From positions 5,084,001 to 5,148,000 of the forward strand of contig NZ_CP108776.1 of the NCBI RefSeq assembly GCF_045207785.1: 64,000 nucleotides of DNA, given 5' to 3'. This document shows, piece by piece, positions 54,986-63,485 of the stretch. Within the stretch, counting starts at the first letter, position 1; each line of letters begins with the position of its first letter. A program made the translations under genes and the position numbers. The stretch comes from Embleya sp045207785. GTDB lineage: Bacteria; Actinomycetota; Actinomycetes; Streptomycetales; Streptomycetaceae. A model generated the notes under the pieces. The model ran no database searches, was not told where the DNA came from, and worked only from the letters and a program-made list of their open reading frames with translations.

Positions 54986-55942
54986 ATGGCCGTCGTCACG
55001 ATGCGGGAGCTGCTGGAAAGCGGCGTCCACTTCGGTCACCAGACCCGCCGCTGGAACCCGAAGATGAAGCGCTTCATCTTCACGGAGCGCAACGGCATCT
55101 ACATCATCGACCTGCTCCAGTCGCTGTCGTACATCGACCGCGCCTACGAGTTCGTCAAGGAGACCGTCGCCCACGGTGGCACGATCCTCTTCGTCGGCAC
55201 CAAGAAGCAGGCGCAGGAAGCGATCGCCGAGCAGGCGACGCGCGTGGGCATGCCCTACGTCAACCAGCGCTGGCTCGGCGGCATGCTGACCAACTTCTCG
55301 ACCGTCTACAAGCGCCTCCAGCGCCTGAAGGAGCTCGAGCAGCTCGACTTCGACGACGTGGCCGGCTCGGGCATGACGAAGAAGGAACTGCTCGTCCTCA
55401 AGCGCGAGAAGGACAAGCTGGCGAAGACCCTCGGCGGTATCCGCGACATGCAGCGCGTGCCTTCGGCCGTGTGGATCGTGGACACCAAGAAGGAGCACAT
55501 CGGCGTCGGCGAGGCCCGGAAGCTGCACATCCCGGTCGTCGCGATCCTCGACACCAACTGTGACCCCGACGAGGTCGACTACAAGATCCCGGGCAACGAC
55601 GACGCGATCCGCTCGGTCACGCTGCTCACCCGCGTGATCGCCGACGCCGTCGCCGACGGTCTCATGTCGCGTGCCGGTGGCGCCGCCGCCGACACCAAGG
55701 CCACCGCCGGTGAGCCCCTCGCCGACTGGGAGCGCGAGCTGCTCGAGGCCGGCAAGAAGGAAGAGGCCGCCCCGGCCGCCGACGCCACCGCCGAGGCCGC
55801 CCCGGCCGCCGAGGAGATCGTCGAGTCGGGCTCGGTCACCGAGGCCGACGTCGCGGCCGAGGCCGGCGAGGCCGCTCCGGCCGCCGAAGAGGCTGCCGCC
55901 GAAGAGGCCGCTCCGGCCGCCGAGGCCGACCCGCAGGTCTGA
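54986..55942 (+). CDS. rpsB: 30S ribosomal protein S2
   Basis: Small-subunit protein, 318 residues. It opens AVVTMRELLESGVHFGHQTR and has GGTILFVGTKKQAQEAIAEQ, YVNQRWLGGMLTNF and AILDTNCDPDEVDYKIPGND. The last 65 or so residues are an Ala/Glu/Pro-rich acidic tail usual in streptomycetes. ATG 54986 has AAGGAG upstream. It heads rpsB-tsf-pyrH-frr-cdsA-rlmN. A hairpin after the stop probably reduces readthrough into tsf. Confidence 0.98.
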   Translation: MAVVTMRELLESGVHFGHQTRRWNPKMKRFIFTERNGIYIIDLLQSLSYIDRAYEFVKETVAHGGTILFVGTKKQAQEAIAEQATRVGMPYVNQRWLGGMLTNFSTVYKRLQRLKELEQLDFDDVAGSGMTKKELLVLKREKDKLAKTLGGIRDMQRVPSAVWIVDTKKEHIGVGEARKLHIPVVAILDTNCDPDEVDYKIPGNDDAIRSVTLLTRVIADAVADGLMSRAGGAAADTKATAGEPLADWERELLEAGKKEEAAPAADATAEAAPAAEEIVESGSVTEADVAAEAGEAAPAAEEAAAEEAAPAAEADPQV

Positions 55943-55950
55943 CCTGGAAC

Positions 55951-55983
55951 GAGGGGTACGACGGCCACGCCGGCGTACCCCTC
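55951..55983 (+). terminator. Hairpin between rpsB and tsf
   Basis: GAGGGGTACG pairs perfectly with CGTACCCCTC around a 13-base loop that has its own GGC/GCC pairing. It starts eight bases after the rpsB stop. Partial termination here would set the S2 to EF-Ts ratio. Confidence 0.65.
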
Positions 55984-56145
55984 GCCCTGTGCCGGGACTC
56001 GATCACGGAGCGTACGCATCGCGTGCGTCCCCGTATGTGTCGAAATACCGCACAGCCCCTTGACCTTCATCGGGTGGGGCGACAACCTCACCCGCAGTCG
56101 CTCGGGCAACCGGGCCGCTGACCCGAGAGACGAGAGAATCAGGAC

Positions 56146-56979
56146 ATGGCGAACTTCTCCGCCGCGGACGTGAAGAAGCTCCGTGAGCTCACCGCCGCAG
56201 GCATGATGGACTGCAAGAAGGCCCTCGAAGAGGCCGAAGGTGACGTCGACAAGGCTGTCGAGATCCTTCGCGTCAAGGGCCAGAAGGGCGTCACCAAGCG
56301 CGAGGGCCGCTCGGCCTCCAACGGCGCGGTCGTCGCGGTGCTCGACGGCAACGCGTCGGGCGTCCTGGTCGAGCTCAAGTGCGAGACCGACTTCGTGGCC
56401 AAGAGCCCGAAGTTCATCGAGGCCGCCAACGCGATCGCCGCGCACGTCGCCAAGACCTCGCCCGCCGACATCGCCGCGCTGCTCGCGAGCGAGATCGAGG
56501 CCGGCAAGACCGTCCAGCAGTACGTGGACGACGCCAACGTGACGCTCGGCGAGAAGATCGTGCTCGACCGCTTCGCGCAGTACGCCGACGGCTTCGTCGC
56601 GTCGTACCTGCACAAGACCAGCCCCGACCTGCCCGCGCAGATCGGTGTCCTGATCGAGCTCGACGGCGCCGACGCCGAGGTCGCCAAGGACGTCGCGCAG
56701 CACATCGCGGCGTTCTCGCCGACGGTGCTCAGCCGCGAGGACGTTCCGGCCGAGACGGTCGAGAACGAGCGTCGCGTGGCCGAGGCCACCGCGCGCGAGG
56801 AGGGCAAGCCCGAGGCCGCCCTCGCCAAGATCGTCGAAGGCCGGGTGACGGGCTTCTTCAAGGAGAACGTGCTGCTCGACCAGGCGTTCGCCAAGGACAG
56901 CAAGAAGTCCGTCGGCAAGGTGCTCGACGAGGCCGGCGTCAAGGTCAAGCGCTTCACGCGCTTCCGCGTCGGCGTCTGA
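56146..56979 (+). CDS. tsf: Elongation factor Ts
   Basis: Guanine nucleotide exchange factor for EF-Tu. The 277-residue protein has the N-terminal UBA-like KKLRELTAAGMMDCKKALEE, KGVTKREGRSASNG, the VELKCETDFVAKSPKF core and a C-terminal KSVGKVLDEAGVKVKRFTRF. The start is well defined. It is separated from rpsB by about 200 nt, so some independent transcription is possible. Confidence 0.98.
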   Translation: MANFSAADVKKLRELTAAGMMDCKKALEEAEGDVDKAVEILRVKGQKGVTKREGRSASNGAVVAVLDGNASGVLVELKCETDFVAKSPKFIEAANAIAAHVAKTSPADIAALLASEIEAGKTVQQYVDDANVTLGEKIVLDRFAQYADGFVASYLHKTSPDLPAQIGVLIELDGADAEVAKDVAQHIAAFSPTVLSREDVPAETVENERRVAEATAREEGKPEAALAKIVEGRVTGFFKENVLLDQAFAKDSKKSVGKVLDEAGVKVKRFTRFRVGV

Positions 56980-57013
56980 ACCGGCCCACGCGAGACCCGT
57001 CCCGATTTCGGGG

Positions 57014-57060
57014 CATGCAGTAAGCAGAAGGCTGTAAGCGGTAGGTAGTAGGCAGCAGTA
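57014..57060 (+). repeat. Degenerate AGTAGGC/AGTAAGC low-complexity tract
   Basis: The tsf-pyrH gap reads as imperfect tandem units: GCAGTAAGC, AGAAGGC, TGTAAGC, GGTAGGT, AGTAGGC, AGCAGT. It is poor in C and unlike the surrounding composition. Confidence 0.5.
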
Positions 57061-57092
57061 TGGCGAGGAGGCCGCAAGGCGTGGAGGGAACC

Positions 57093-57869
57093 GTGCAGGA
57101 AACCGAAACGAAGGCGGCCTCCTCGTCGTCCGCCGAGGGCGACGAGCCGAACCCATACGCCCGCCGAGTGCTGCTCAAGCTCTCCGGCGAGGCGTTCGCG
57201 GGCGGTGGAGCCCTGGGCGTCGACCCCGACACCGTGCAGACCATCGCGCTCCAGATCGCCGATGTGGTCCGCCGCGGCACCGAGGTGGCCATCGTCATCG
57301 GCGGCGGCAACTTCTTCCGCGGCGCCGAGCTGCAGATCCGCGGCATGGACCGCGCGCGCTCGGACTACATGGGCATGCTCGGAACCGTGATGAACTGCCT
57401 CGCGCTCCAGGACTTCCTGGAGAAGCAGGGCATCGACACGCGCGTGCAGACCGCCATCACGATGGGCCAGGTCGCCGAGCCGTACATTCCGCGCCGGGCC
57501 GTGCGACACCTCGAAAAGGGTCGCGTGGTCATCTTCGGTGCGGGCATGGGCATGCCCTACTTCTCCACCGACACCACGGCCGCCCAGCGTGCGCTCGAGA
57601 TCGACGCGGTCGCGCTGCTGATGGCCAAGGGTGTCGACGGCGTGTACGACTGCGACCCGAAGTCCAACCCGGACGCGGTCATGTTCGATCGTCTGGATCA
57701 CGCCGAGGTGCTCGCCCGCGGGCTCAAGGTCGCGGACGCGACCGCGATCAGCCTGTGCATGGACAACGAACTGCCGATCGTCGTCTTCAACCTGCTCGTC
57801 GAGGGCAACATCGCCCGCGCCGTGCGGGGTGAGAAGATCGGCACCCTGGTCAGCCGTACCGACGGCTGA
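57093..57869 (+). CDS. pyrH: UMP kinase
   Basis: Phosphorylates UMP to UDP for pyrimidine nucleotide synthesis. The 258-residue amino-acid-kinase-fold protein has RVLLKLSGEAFAGG, AIVIGGGNFFRGAEL, DYMGMLGTVMNCLALQDFLE and MAKGVDGVYDCDPK. GTG 57093 has GGAGGG five bases upstream and is preferred over ATG 57060, whose added residues are not conserved. frr follows after 32 nt. Confidence 0.96.
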   Translation: MQETETKAASSSSAEGDEPNPYARRVLLKLSGEAFAGGGALGVDPDTVQTIALQIADVVRRGTEVAIVIGGGNFFRGAELQIRGMDRARSDYMGMLGTVMNCLALQDFLEKQGIDTRVQTAITMGQVAEPYIPRRAVRHLEKGRVVIFGAGMGMPYFSTDTTAAQRALEIDAVALLMAKGVDGVYDCDPKSNPDAVMFDRLDHAEVLARGLKVADATAISLCMDNELPIVVFNLLVEGNIARAVRGEKIGTLVSRTDG

Positions 57870-57901
57870 TCGACGGCGACAGGACCGGGACAGGAGCCGA
57901 C

Positions 57902-58459
57902 ATGATCGACGAGATTCTCCTCGAAGCCGAGGAAAAGATGGAGAAGGCCGTCGCGGTCGCCAAGGAAGACTTCTCGGCGATTCGCACGGGCCGGGCGACC
58001 CCGGCCATGTTCAACAAGATCCTTGTGGACTACTACGGCTCGCCGACCCCCGTGAACCAGCTCGCGTCGTTCACCACGCCCGAGCCGCGCATGGTCATCG
58101 TGACGCCGTTCGACCGCAGCTCCACCAACGCGATCGTCAAGGCGATCCGCGACTCGGACCTCGGGGTGAACCCCACCGACGACGGCAAGCTGATCCGGGT
58201 CGTCTTCCCGCAGCTGACCGAGGAACGCCGCAAGGAGTTCATCAAGCTCGCGCGCGGCAAGGGCGAGGACGCGAAGATCTCGCTGCGGGCGATCCGCCGC
58301 AAGGCGAAGGAAACCCTCGACAAGCGCGTCAAGGACGGCGAGAGCGGCGAGGACGAGGTGCGTCGCGCCGAGAAGGAACTCGACGACACGACCCACAAGT
58401 ACGTCGCGCAGATCGACGAGTTGCTCAAGCACAAGGAAGCCGAGCTGCTCGAAGTCTGA
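57902..58459 (+). CDS. frr: Ribosome recycling factor
   Basis: Splits post-termination ribosomes together with EF-G. The 185-residue protein has AEEKMEKAVAVAKEDFSAIR, RTGRATPAMFNKILVDYYGS, the NPTDDGKLIRVVFPQLTEER hinge and the C-terminal helix with RRAEKELDDTTHKYVAQIDE. The stop overlaps the cdsA ATG by one base (TGATG). Confidence 0.98.
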   Translation: MIDEILLEAEEKMEKAVAVAKEDFSAIRTGRATPAMFNKILVDYYGSPTPVNQLASFTTPEPRMVIVTPFDRSSTNAIVKAIRDSDLGVNPTDDGKLIRVVFPQLTEERRKEFIKLARGKGEDAKISLRAIRRKAKETLDKRVKDGESGEDEVRRAEKELDDTTHKYVAQIDELLKHKEAELLEV

Positions 58460-59724
58460 TGAACGACTCGACCTGGGGCGGTACGCCGCCGGCCAATCCG
58501 CCCGTGGACCCGCACACCGACCTGCAGCCCGGCCACGACCCGTACGGGTCGTACGGCGCGTGGCCGGAGCAGGCCACGGGTGCGGCGACGGGTCACGAGG
58601 CAGACCGCTACGACCCGGACCGGCACGGGTACGGGGACGCCTCCACTCGTGCGCAGCAGCACTTTCCCGCCGGCGTCGGGGTACAGGCGCAGGATGACCA
58701 CACGCAGGTGCTGTCACCGATCGCCGGCCACGACCTGCTCGCCGAACCGGAGCCGTCGGCCGGTCCGCCGTTTCGCGAGGAGCCCGCACGTGTGGACGCA
58801 GCCCGGGCGGAATCCGCGCGTGGGGGGCTCGTGGTGACCGAGGAACCGCCCGCCAAACGGGTCGGCAAGGCCGGCCGGAACCTGCCCCAGGCGATCGGCG
58901 TCGGCGCGGGCCTCGGCGCGGTCATCATCGCCTCGCTGCTCACCATCCCGATGCTCTTCGTCGGCGTCGTGCTGATCGCCGTGCTGGTCGGTCTGTGGGA
59001 GTTGACGGGGGCGTTCGGCAAGGCCGAGGCGATCGCCGACGGGTCGGGTCGGACCGCGCAGGGCGCGACCGTCGGGCGCGGCATCCGGCTTCCGGTGGTA
59101 CCGCTGGGGGTCGGTTCGGTGGCGATGCTCGTCGCCGGCTACGCGCGGGGCGCGGAAGGGCTCGCCATCGCGACCGCGCTGACCGCGATCGCGGTCATGG
59201 TCTGGCGGATGACCGAGGGTCCCGAGGACTTCCTGCGGGACATGACCGCCGGTGTGTTCACCGTCTTCTACCTGCCGTTCCTGGCCGGCTTCGCGGTGCT
59301 CATGCTCGCGGACGACGACCACGGCGCACAGCGCGTGCTGACCTTCATCATCCTCGTGGTGTGCGCGGACACCGGTGCCTACGTGGCCGGGGTCACCTCC
59401 GGCGGCCCGCACAAGATGGCGCCGACGATCAGTCCCGGCAAGAGCTGGGAGGGTTTCGCCGGCGGCGTGTTCACCTCTGCCGTCGCGGGTGCCCTGTGCG
59501 TGGTGCTGATGCTCGACGGCGCGTGGTGGCAGGGCGCCGTCGTGGGCGTCGCCGCGGCGGCCGTGTCCGCGCTCGGCGACCTCGCCGAGTCGATGATCAA
59601 GCGGGATCTGAAGGTCAAGGACATGGGCAGCCTGCTGCCCGGTCACGGCGGGGTGATGGACCGACTCGACTCGCTGCTCGCAGCGGCCCCCGTGGTGTGG
59701 TTGCTGCTCGTCCTATTCGTATGA
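58459..59724 (+). CDS. cdsA: Phosphatidate cytidylyltransferase
   Basis: Makes CDP-diacylglycerol from phosphatidic acid and CTP, the branch point of phospholipid synthesis. The 421-residue protein has a hydrophilic, His/Pro/Gly-rich N-terminal extension (about 1-135) typical of actinobacteria, then about eight helices and the signature DLAESMIKRDLKVKDMGSLL followed by PGHGGVMDRLD. It is translationally linked to frr. Its role with uppS elsewhere in the window is only functional (envelope). Confidence 0.95.
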   Translation: MNDSTWGGTPPANPPVDPHTDLQPGHDPYGSYGAWPEQATGAATGHEADRYDPDRHGYGDASTRAQQHFPAGVGVQAQDDHTQVLSPIAGHDLLAEPEPSAGPPFREEPARVDAARAESARGGLVVTEEPPAKRVGKAGRNLPQAIGVGAGLGAVIIASLLTIPMLFVGVVLIAVLVGLWELTGAFGKAEAIADGSGRTAQGATVGRGIRLPVVPLGVGSVAMLVAGYARGAEGLAIATALTAIAVMVWRMTEGPEDFLRDMTAGVFTVFYLPFLAGFAVLMLADDDHGAQRVLTFIILVVCADTGAYVAGVTSGGPHKMAPTISPGKSWEGFAGGVFTSAVAGALCVVLMLDGAWWQGAVVGVAAAAVSALGDLAESMIKRDLKVKDMGSLLPGHGGVMDRLDSLLAAAPVVWLLLVLFV

Positions 59725-59832
59725 CCCGGACCTGATCCGGTTTCCGACCGGACAGGCCACGTGTACGCGAGCGGGGCTCGAGGACACGCCCTGGGCCGGC
59801 CCCGTCCGTACACCTGCGACACTGGATGAGCG

Positions 59833-60939
59833 ATGCCCAAACCAGGAGAACTCACCTTCACCGCGCCGCCGCGTCGTTCGAAGCCGCCGCGCCACCTTGC
59901 CGACCTCACCCTTGCCGAGCGCCGCGAGGCCGTTGCCGAGCTTGGGGAGAAGCCGTTTCGCGCGGCCCAACTGTCCAAGCACTACTTCGGTCACCTCTCG
60001 GACGATCCGGCCGACTGGACCGACATGCCCGCGGCGGCGCGCGACAAGCTCGCCGAGGCGCTGCTGCCGACGCTGATGACGTCCGTGCGGGACATCTCGT
60101 GCGACGACGGCGCGACCCGCAAGTCGCTCTGGAAGCTCTTCGACGGCACGCTCGTCGAGGCCGTCCTGATGCGCTACCCCGACCGCGTCACGATGTGCGT
60201 GTCCTCGCAGGCGGGCTGCGGAATGAACTGCCCGTTCTGCGCGACCGGCCAGGCGGGCCTGACCCGCAACCTGTCCACCGGCGAGATCGTCGAGCAGGTC
60301 CTCGCGGGCGCGCGCTCGCTGGCCCGCGGCGAGGTGCCCGGCGGTCCGGGCCGGGTCAGCAACATCGTCTTCATGGGCATGGGCGAGCCGCTTGCCAACT
60401 ACAAGGCCGTGATCGGCGCCGTGCGCCGGTTGACCGACCCGAGCCCGGACGGGCTCGGCGTCTCCGCGCGCTCGGTGACGATGTCGACGGTCGGGCTGGT
60501 GCCCGCGATGTACAAGCTCGCCGACGAGCGCGTCCCGGTCACGCTCGCGCTGTCGCTGCACGCGCCGGACGACGAGCTGCGCAACGAGCTCGTGCCGGTC
60601 AACACCCGGTGGGATGTGCGCGAGGTGCTGGACGCCGCGTGGCACTACGAGAACGTCACCGGTCGGCGGGTCTCGATCGAGTACGCGCTGATCAAGGACA
60701 TCAACGACCACGGGTGGCGGGCCGACCTGCTCGGGCGCCGTCTCAAGAACCACAACGCGCACGTCAACCTGATCCCGCTGAACCCGACCCCGGGCTCGAA
60801 GTGGACGGCCTCCACCGCCGAGCGCCAGGAGGAGTTCGTCCGCCTCCTGACCAAGCACGGAGTCCCGGTCACCGTCCGCGACACCCGCGGCCGGGACATC
60901 GACGGCGCGTGCGGTCAGCTCGCCGCCGCCGAGGTCTGA
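59833..60939 (+). CDS. rlmN: 23S rRNA (A2503) and tRNA (A37) methyltransferase RlmN
   Basis: Radical SAM methyltransferase. The 368-residue protein has the cluster motif CGMNCPFC (Cys129, Cys133, Cys136), SSQAGC before it, GEPLANYKAV, LALSLHAPDDELRNELVPVN and a C-terminal RDIDGACGQLAA with the second catalytic Cys (about 360). ATG 59833 follows cdsA by about 108 nt. GACACT at 59818-59823 is nine bases upstream and could be a -10, but the spacing is less convincing than at other genes. Confidence 0.96.
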   Translation: MPKPGELTFTAPPRRSKPPRHLADLTLAERREAVAELGEKPFRAAQLSKHYFGHLSDDPADWTDMPAAARDKLAEALLPTLMTSVRDISCDDGATRKSLWKLFDGTLVEAVLMRYPDRVTMCVSSQAGCGMNCPFCATGQAGLTRNLSTGEIVEQVLAGARSLARGEVPGGPGRVSNIVFMGMGEPLANYKAVIGAVRRLTDPSPDGLGVSARSVTMSTVGLVPAMYKLADERVPVTLALSLHAPDDELRNELVPVNTRWDVREVLDAAWHYENVTGRRVSIEYALIKDINDHGWRADLLGRRLKNHNAHVNLIPLNPTPGSKWTASTAERQEEFVRLLTKHGVPVTVRDTRGRDIDGACGQLAAAEV

Positions 60940-61296
60940 TCCGGCTCCGGCTCCGAGGGCAGGCACACCCCGGGTCGCGCGTCGATATCCATCGGATAAC
61001 GAAATCCTTATCGGATCCTTAGGCGCCTCAGGGCAGACTGATCTCAGTGCCAAGCCGTCGGATCCTTTGATCCCCCCGTTCGAATGATCCGGCGGTGGCA
61101 CGCCCAAGCCGCCGGTCGAAGGGACACGATCCGGCGCCACGGCTCGGGGTCGCGTGGCCCCCGAGACGATGAACACTTCGAGCCCGTCGCGGAAGGGGAC
61201 GCCGCGGCGGGCTCGGAGTGTTTTCCCATGTCCGGGAGCTTTTCGCCGTCGAGCACCGCTCGCCGGCCCGCGGAACGTCGCCCGACATCGCCCGGC
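60940..61296. other. rlmN-ABC permease convergent gap
   Basis: This 357-nt stretch has an AT-containing patch (about 60980-61025) with short direct repeats TCGGATCCTT at 61012 and 61059. I see no convincing gene, terminator or RNA. Reading frames here have atypical composition. Confidence 0.45.
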
Positions 61297-62553
61297 TCAG
61301 GCCCGTTCCCGCCGGCGCGGCCGCTCGTCGCGCAGGATCACGAAGCCGGCGCAGATCACCGCGCTCGCGAGGAGCACGATCGCCCACACCGTGCCCAGGG
61401 TCGCCGTACCCGTCGACACCGTCGGGAACGGGCTGCCCTCGCGCGCGGGCCACGCGGCGAGCGCGCCGACCGCGACCGCGGTCACGGCACACACCAGGAC
61501 CGGTACGGTCAGCGCGGCCAGCGCCGCCCTGCGATCCACCGGCGCGGTCGCCCCGAGCGCGTGCAGGGTGCGCGAGGTCTCCCGGCGCGCGGAGCCGTAC
61601 TCGACCGTCACCAGGAACAGGATCGCCGCCGCGCACAGCGACACCGTCGCGATGGTCAGGAACAACGGGGCGTCGCGCATCCGGACCGGGGTGTGGACGC
61701 CCGCGAACCGGGTCGTGGTCACCACGGCCAGCGCGATCGTGGCCAACCCCAGGGGCAGCGCCAGGCCGCGGGCGCTCGCCTCGATCCGGCGCGCCGCACA
61801 CAGCGACCACGCCCGCCCCGCGCGGGCCGCCCAGCCGGTGCCGATCCAGGTGACGAACCACGGCACCGTGAGCGCCGCGCCGACCAGCACGGCCCCGTAG
61901 CCCGACACGGCCGCCGGCAGCGCGCCGCGCGGCAGCTCCCCGGGCCGGGCCGGATCGGCGATCAGATACTGCGCGAGCAACCCGGCGAGCACGAGCAGCG
62001 GCCCCAGGTACGGCGGAATGCGCGGAAGCAGCCGCCTCGAGGGCAGGTGCACCGCGAAGGCGGCGGCCGGCCCGGCGATCGCGGGCACCACGGCGAGCAC
62101 CGCCACCAGGCCCACCCACGGCACACCGGTGCCCTCCGCGAGCAGCCGGCGGATCGGCGCGGGGGCCGAACCCAGCAGCGCGCGCACGACCAGATGCGCC
62201 TGCACCCCCGCGATCGCCCCGACCAGGGCGGTGGCCACCGCCTCGGACGCGGCCAGGCCGCGGATCCGGCGGACCGGCACGTCGACGGAGTGCGGGACCG
62301 CGGTGCGGTCGATCCGATGCAGGACCGCGAGGCGGGTGCCGACCGCGGTCAGCACCCCCACGGTGGCCAGCACCGGCAGCGCCGCGAGCAGCGGACCCGC
62401 CACCGCCGGCCCGCCCCGCCCGGTCGCACGCGCCCACCCGAGCAGGCACAACAGGATGGTGGCGGCCGCGCCCGAGACCGCCGCGGTGGCCAGGACTCGT
62501 ACGGCGTCGGCGCACGAGGCGCCGCGCAGAATGCTCATGCCGGCTCGAAACAC
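61297..62553 (-). CDS. FtsX-like ABC transporter permease
   Basis: The 418-residue protein has about ten hydrophobic segments. Two related halves are suggested by LATVGVLTAVGTRLAVLHRI and FLVTVEYGSARRETSRTLHA, the second containing the GALGA-like TLHALGATAPVDRRAAL of FtsX/MacB-type permeases. GTG 62553 starts four bases after the ATPase stop, so the two genes form one operon. ATG 62538 is an alternative start. The substrate is unknown; in streptomycetes such pairs are often lipid, peptide or antibiotic exporters, or sensors. Confidence 0.75.
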   Translation of the reverse strand: MFRAGMSILRGASCADAVRVLATAAVSGAAATILLCLLGWARATGRGGPAVAGPLLAALPVLATVGVLTAVGTRLAVLHRIDRTAVPHSVDVPVRRIRGLAASEAVATALVGAIAGVQAHLVVRALLGSAPAPIRRLLAEGTGVPWVGLVAVLAVVPAIAGPAAAFAVHLPSRRLLPRIPPYLGPLLVLAGLLAQYLIADPARPGELPRGALPAAVSGYGAVLVGAALTVPWFVTWIGTGWAARAGRAWSLCAARRIEASARGLALPLGLATIALAVVTTTRFAGVHTPVRMRDAPLFLTIATVSLCAAAILFLVTVEYGSARRETSRTLHALGATAPVDRRAALAALTVPVLVCAVTAVAVGALAAWPAREGSPFPTVSTGTATLGTVWAIVLLASAVICAGFVILRDERPRRRERA

Positions 62554-62557
62554 GGAT

Positions 62558-63307
62558 CTACCACTCTCCGTGCGGGTCGGGACGACCGTCCCGCAGGGGC
62601 AGCAGCCGATCCGCGTGCGCCGCGACGCGCGCGTCGGCGGTCGCGAGCACGAGGGTTATGCCGTGCGAGCGCGTGGCGGAGACCAGGATCCGCATCAGAT
62701 GGTCCAGTTCCGGACCCGACAGGGTGTGTGCCGGCTCGTCCGCGAACACCACGACCGGCCGGGTGACCAGGGCGCGGGCGACCGCGGCCCGACGGATCAG
62801 GGCCGGCCCGAGCCCGCGCGGTCGGCACTCGGCGTGCTCGGTCACGTCGAGCCGCTCCATCCAGTGCCGGGCGTGCGCGAACGCCTCGGAGCGGCGGACC
62901 CGATCGAGCAGCAGCGGCAGCGCGACGTTCTCCGCGACGGTCAGCTCCGGCAGCAGACGCGTCCGGCCGTCGATGATCCCGAAGTGCCGACGCCGCAGGG
63001 CGGTACGGCCCTTCTCGTCGAGCACGTGCACCGGACTGCTGTTGAACCACACCTCACCGGAATCCGGGGCGACCACCCCGGACAGGCACGCGAGCAGCGC
63101 GGACTTGCCGGAGCCGCTGGGCCCCGTCACCGCGAGCGTCTCGTTCGCGCGCGCGGCCGCGGAGACGCCCCGGAGCAGGGTCACCGGACCCTGGGTCAGG
63201 GTGAGCTCGCGACCGCGCAGGACGTCGTTGTCGGGCGGGGCGATCGGTACATCGGTGCCGGCGGCGCGTTGCTCATGTGGTCTCGCCGAGCGGGACGACA
63301 GGGACAT
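62558..63307 (-). CDS. ABC ATPase with degenerate signature, Q-loop and H-loop
   Basis: The 249-residue protein has a sound Walker A (GPSGSGKS, 62-69) and Walker B (VVVFADEP, 185-192). However, the Q-loop position reads FGIIDG (no Gln), the signature LSGGQ is RGLGPALIRR (164-173), and the H-loop His is replaced in LATAD (Ala224). ATP binding is plausible; normal hydrolysis is doubtful. It precedes the FtsX-like permease by four bases. Length and order otherwise match MacB/LolD-type exporters. It may work as a regulatory or asymmetric ATPase. Confidence 0.8.
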   Translation of the reverse strand: MSLSSRSARPHEQRAAGTDVPIAPPDNDVLRGRELTLTQGPVTLLRGVSAAARANETLAVTGPSGSGKSALLACLSGVVAPDSGEVWFNSSPVHVLDEKGRTALRRRHFGIIDGRTRLLPELTVAENVALPLLLDRVRRSEAFAHARHWMERLDVTEHAECRPRGLGPALIRRAAVARALVTRPVVVFADEPAHTLSGPELDHLMRILVSATRSHGITLVLATADARVAAHADRLLPLRDGRPDPHGEW

Positions 63308-63485
63308 GGCACACCTCCCGCAGAGAAACGATCATTGCCACCCGTCTCCTCCAACGAGCGTCGAGGCACGTGGTTGCGGCAGAGCCGACAACCCCCTCAC
63401 GCGGGAAGCCATGCCGGCGGTGGGGGTTCGCGCGCACCATGATGAGGCGAACAGACGTATCGAACGCGTTCCGAACGGGGTGCAC

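Noticed and set aside
60960..61080. A palindromic terminator after rlmN
   Set aside because: The ATCGGATAA and TTATCGGAT segments are not true inverted repeats; only short direct repeats remain.
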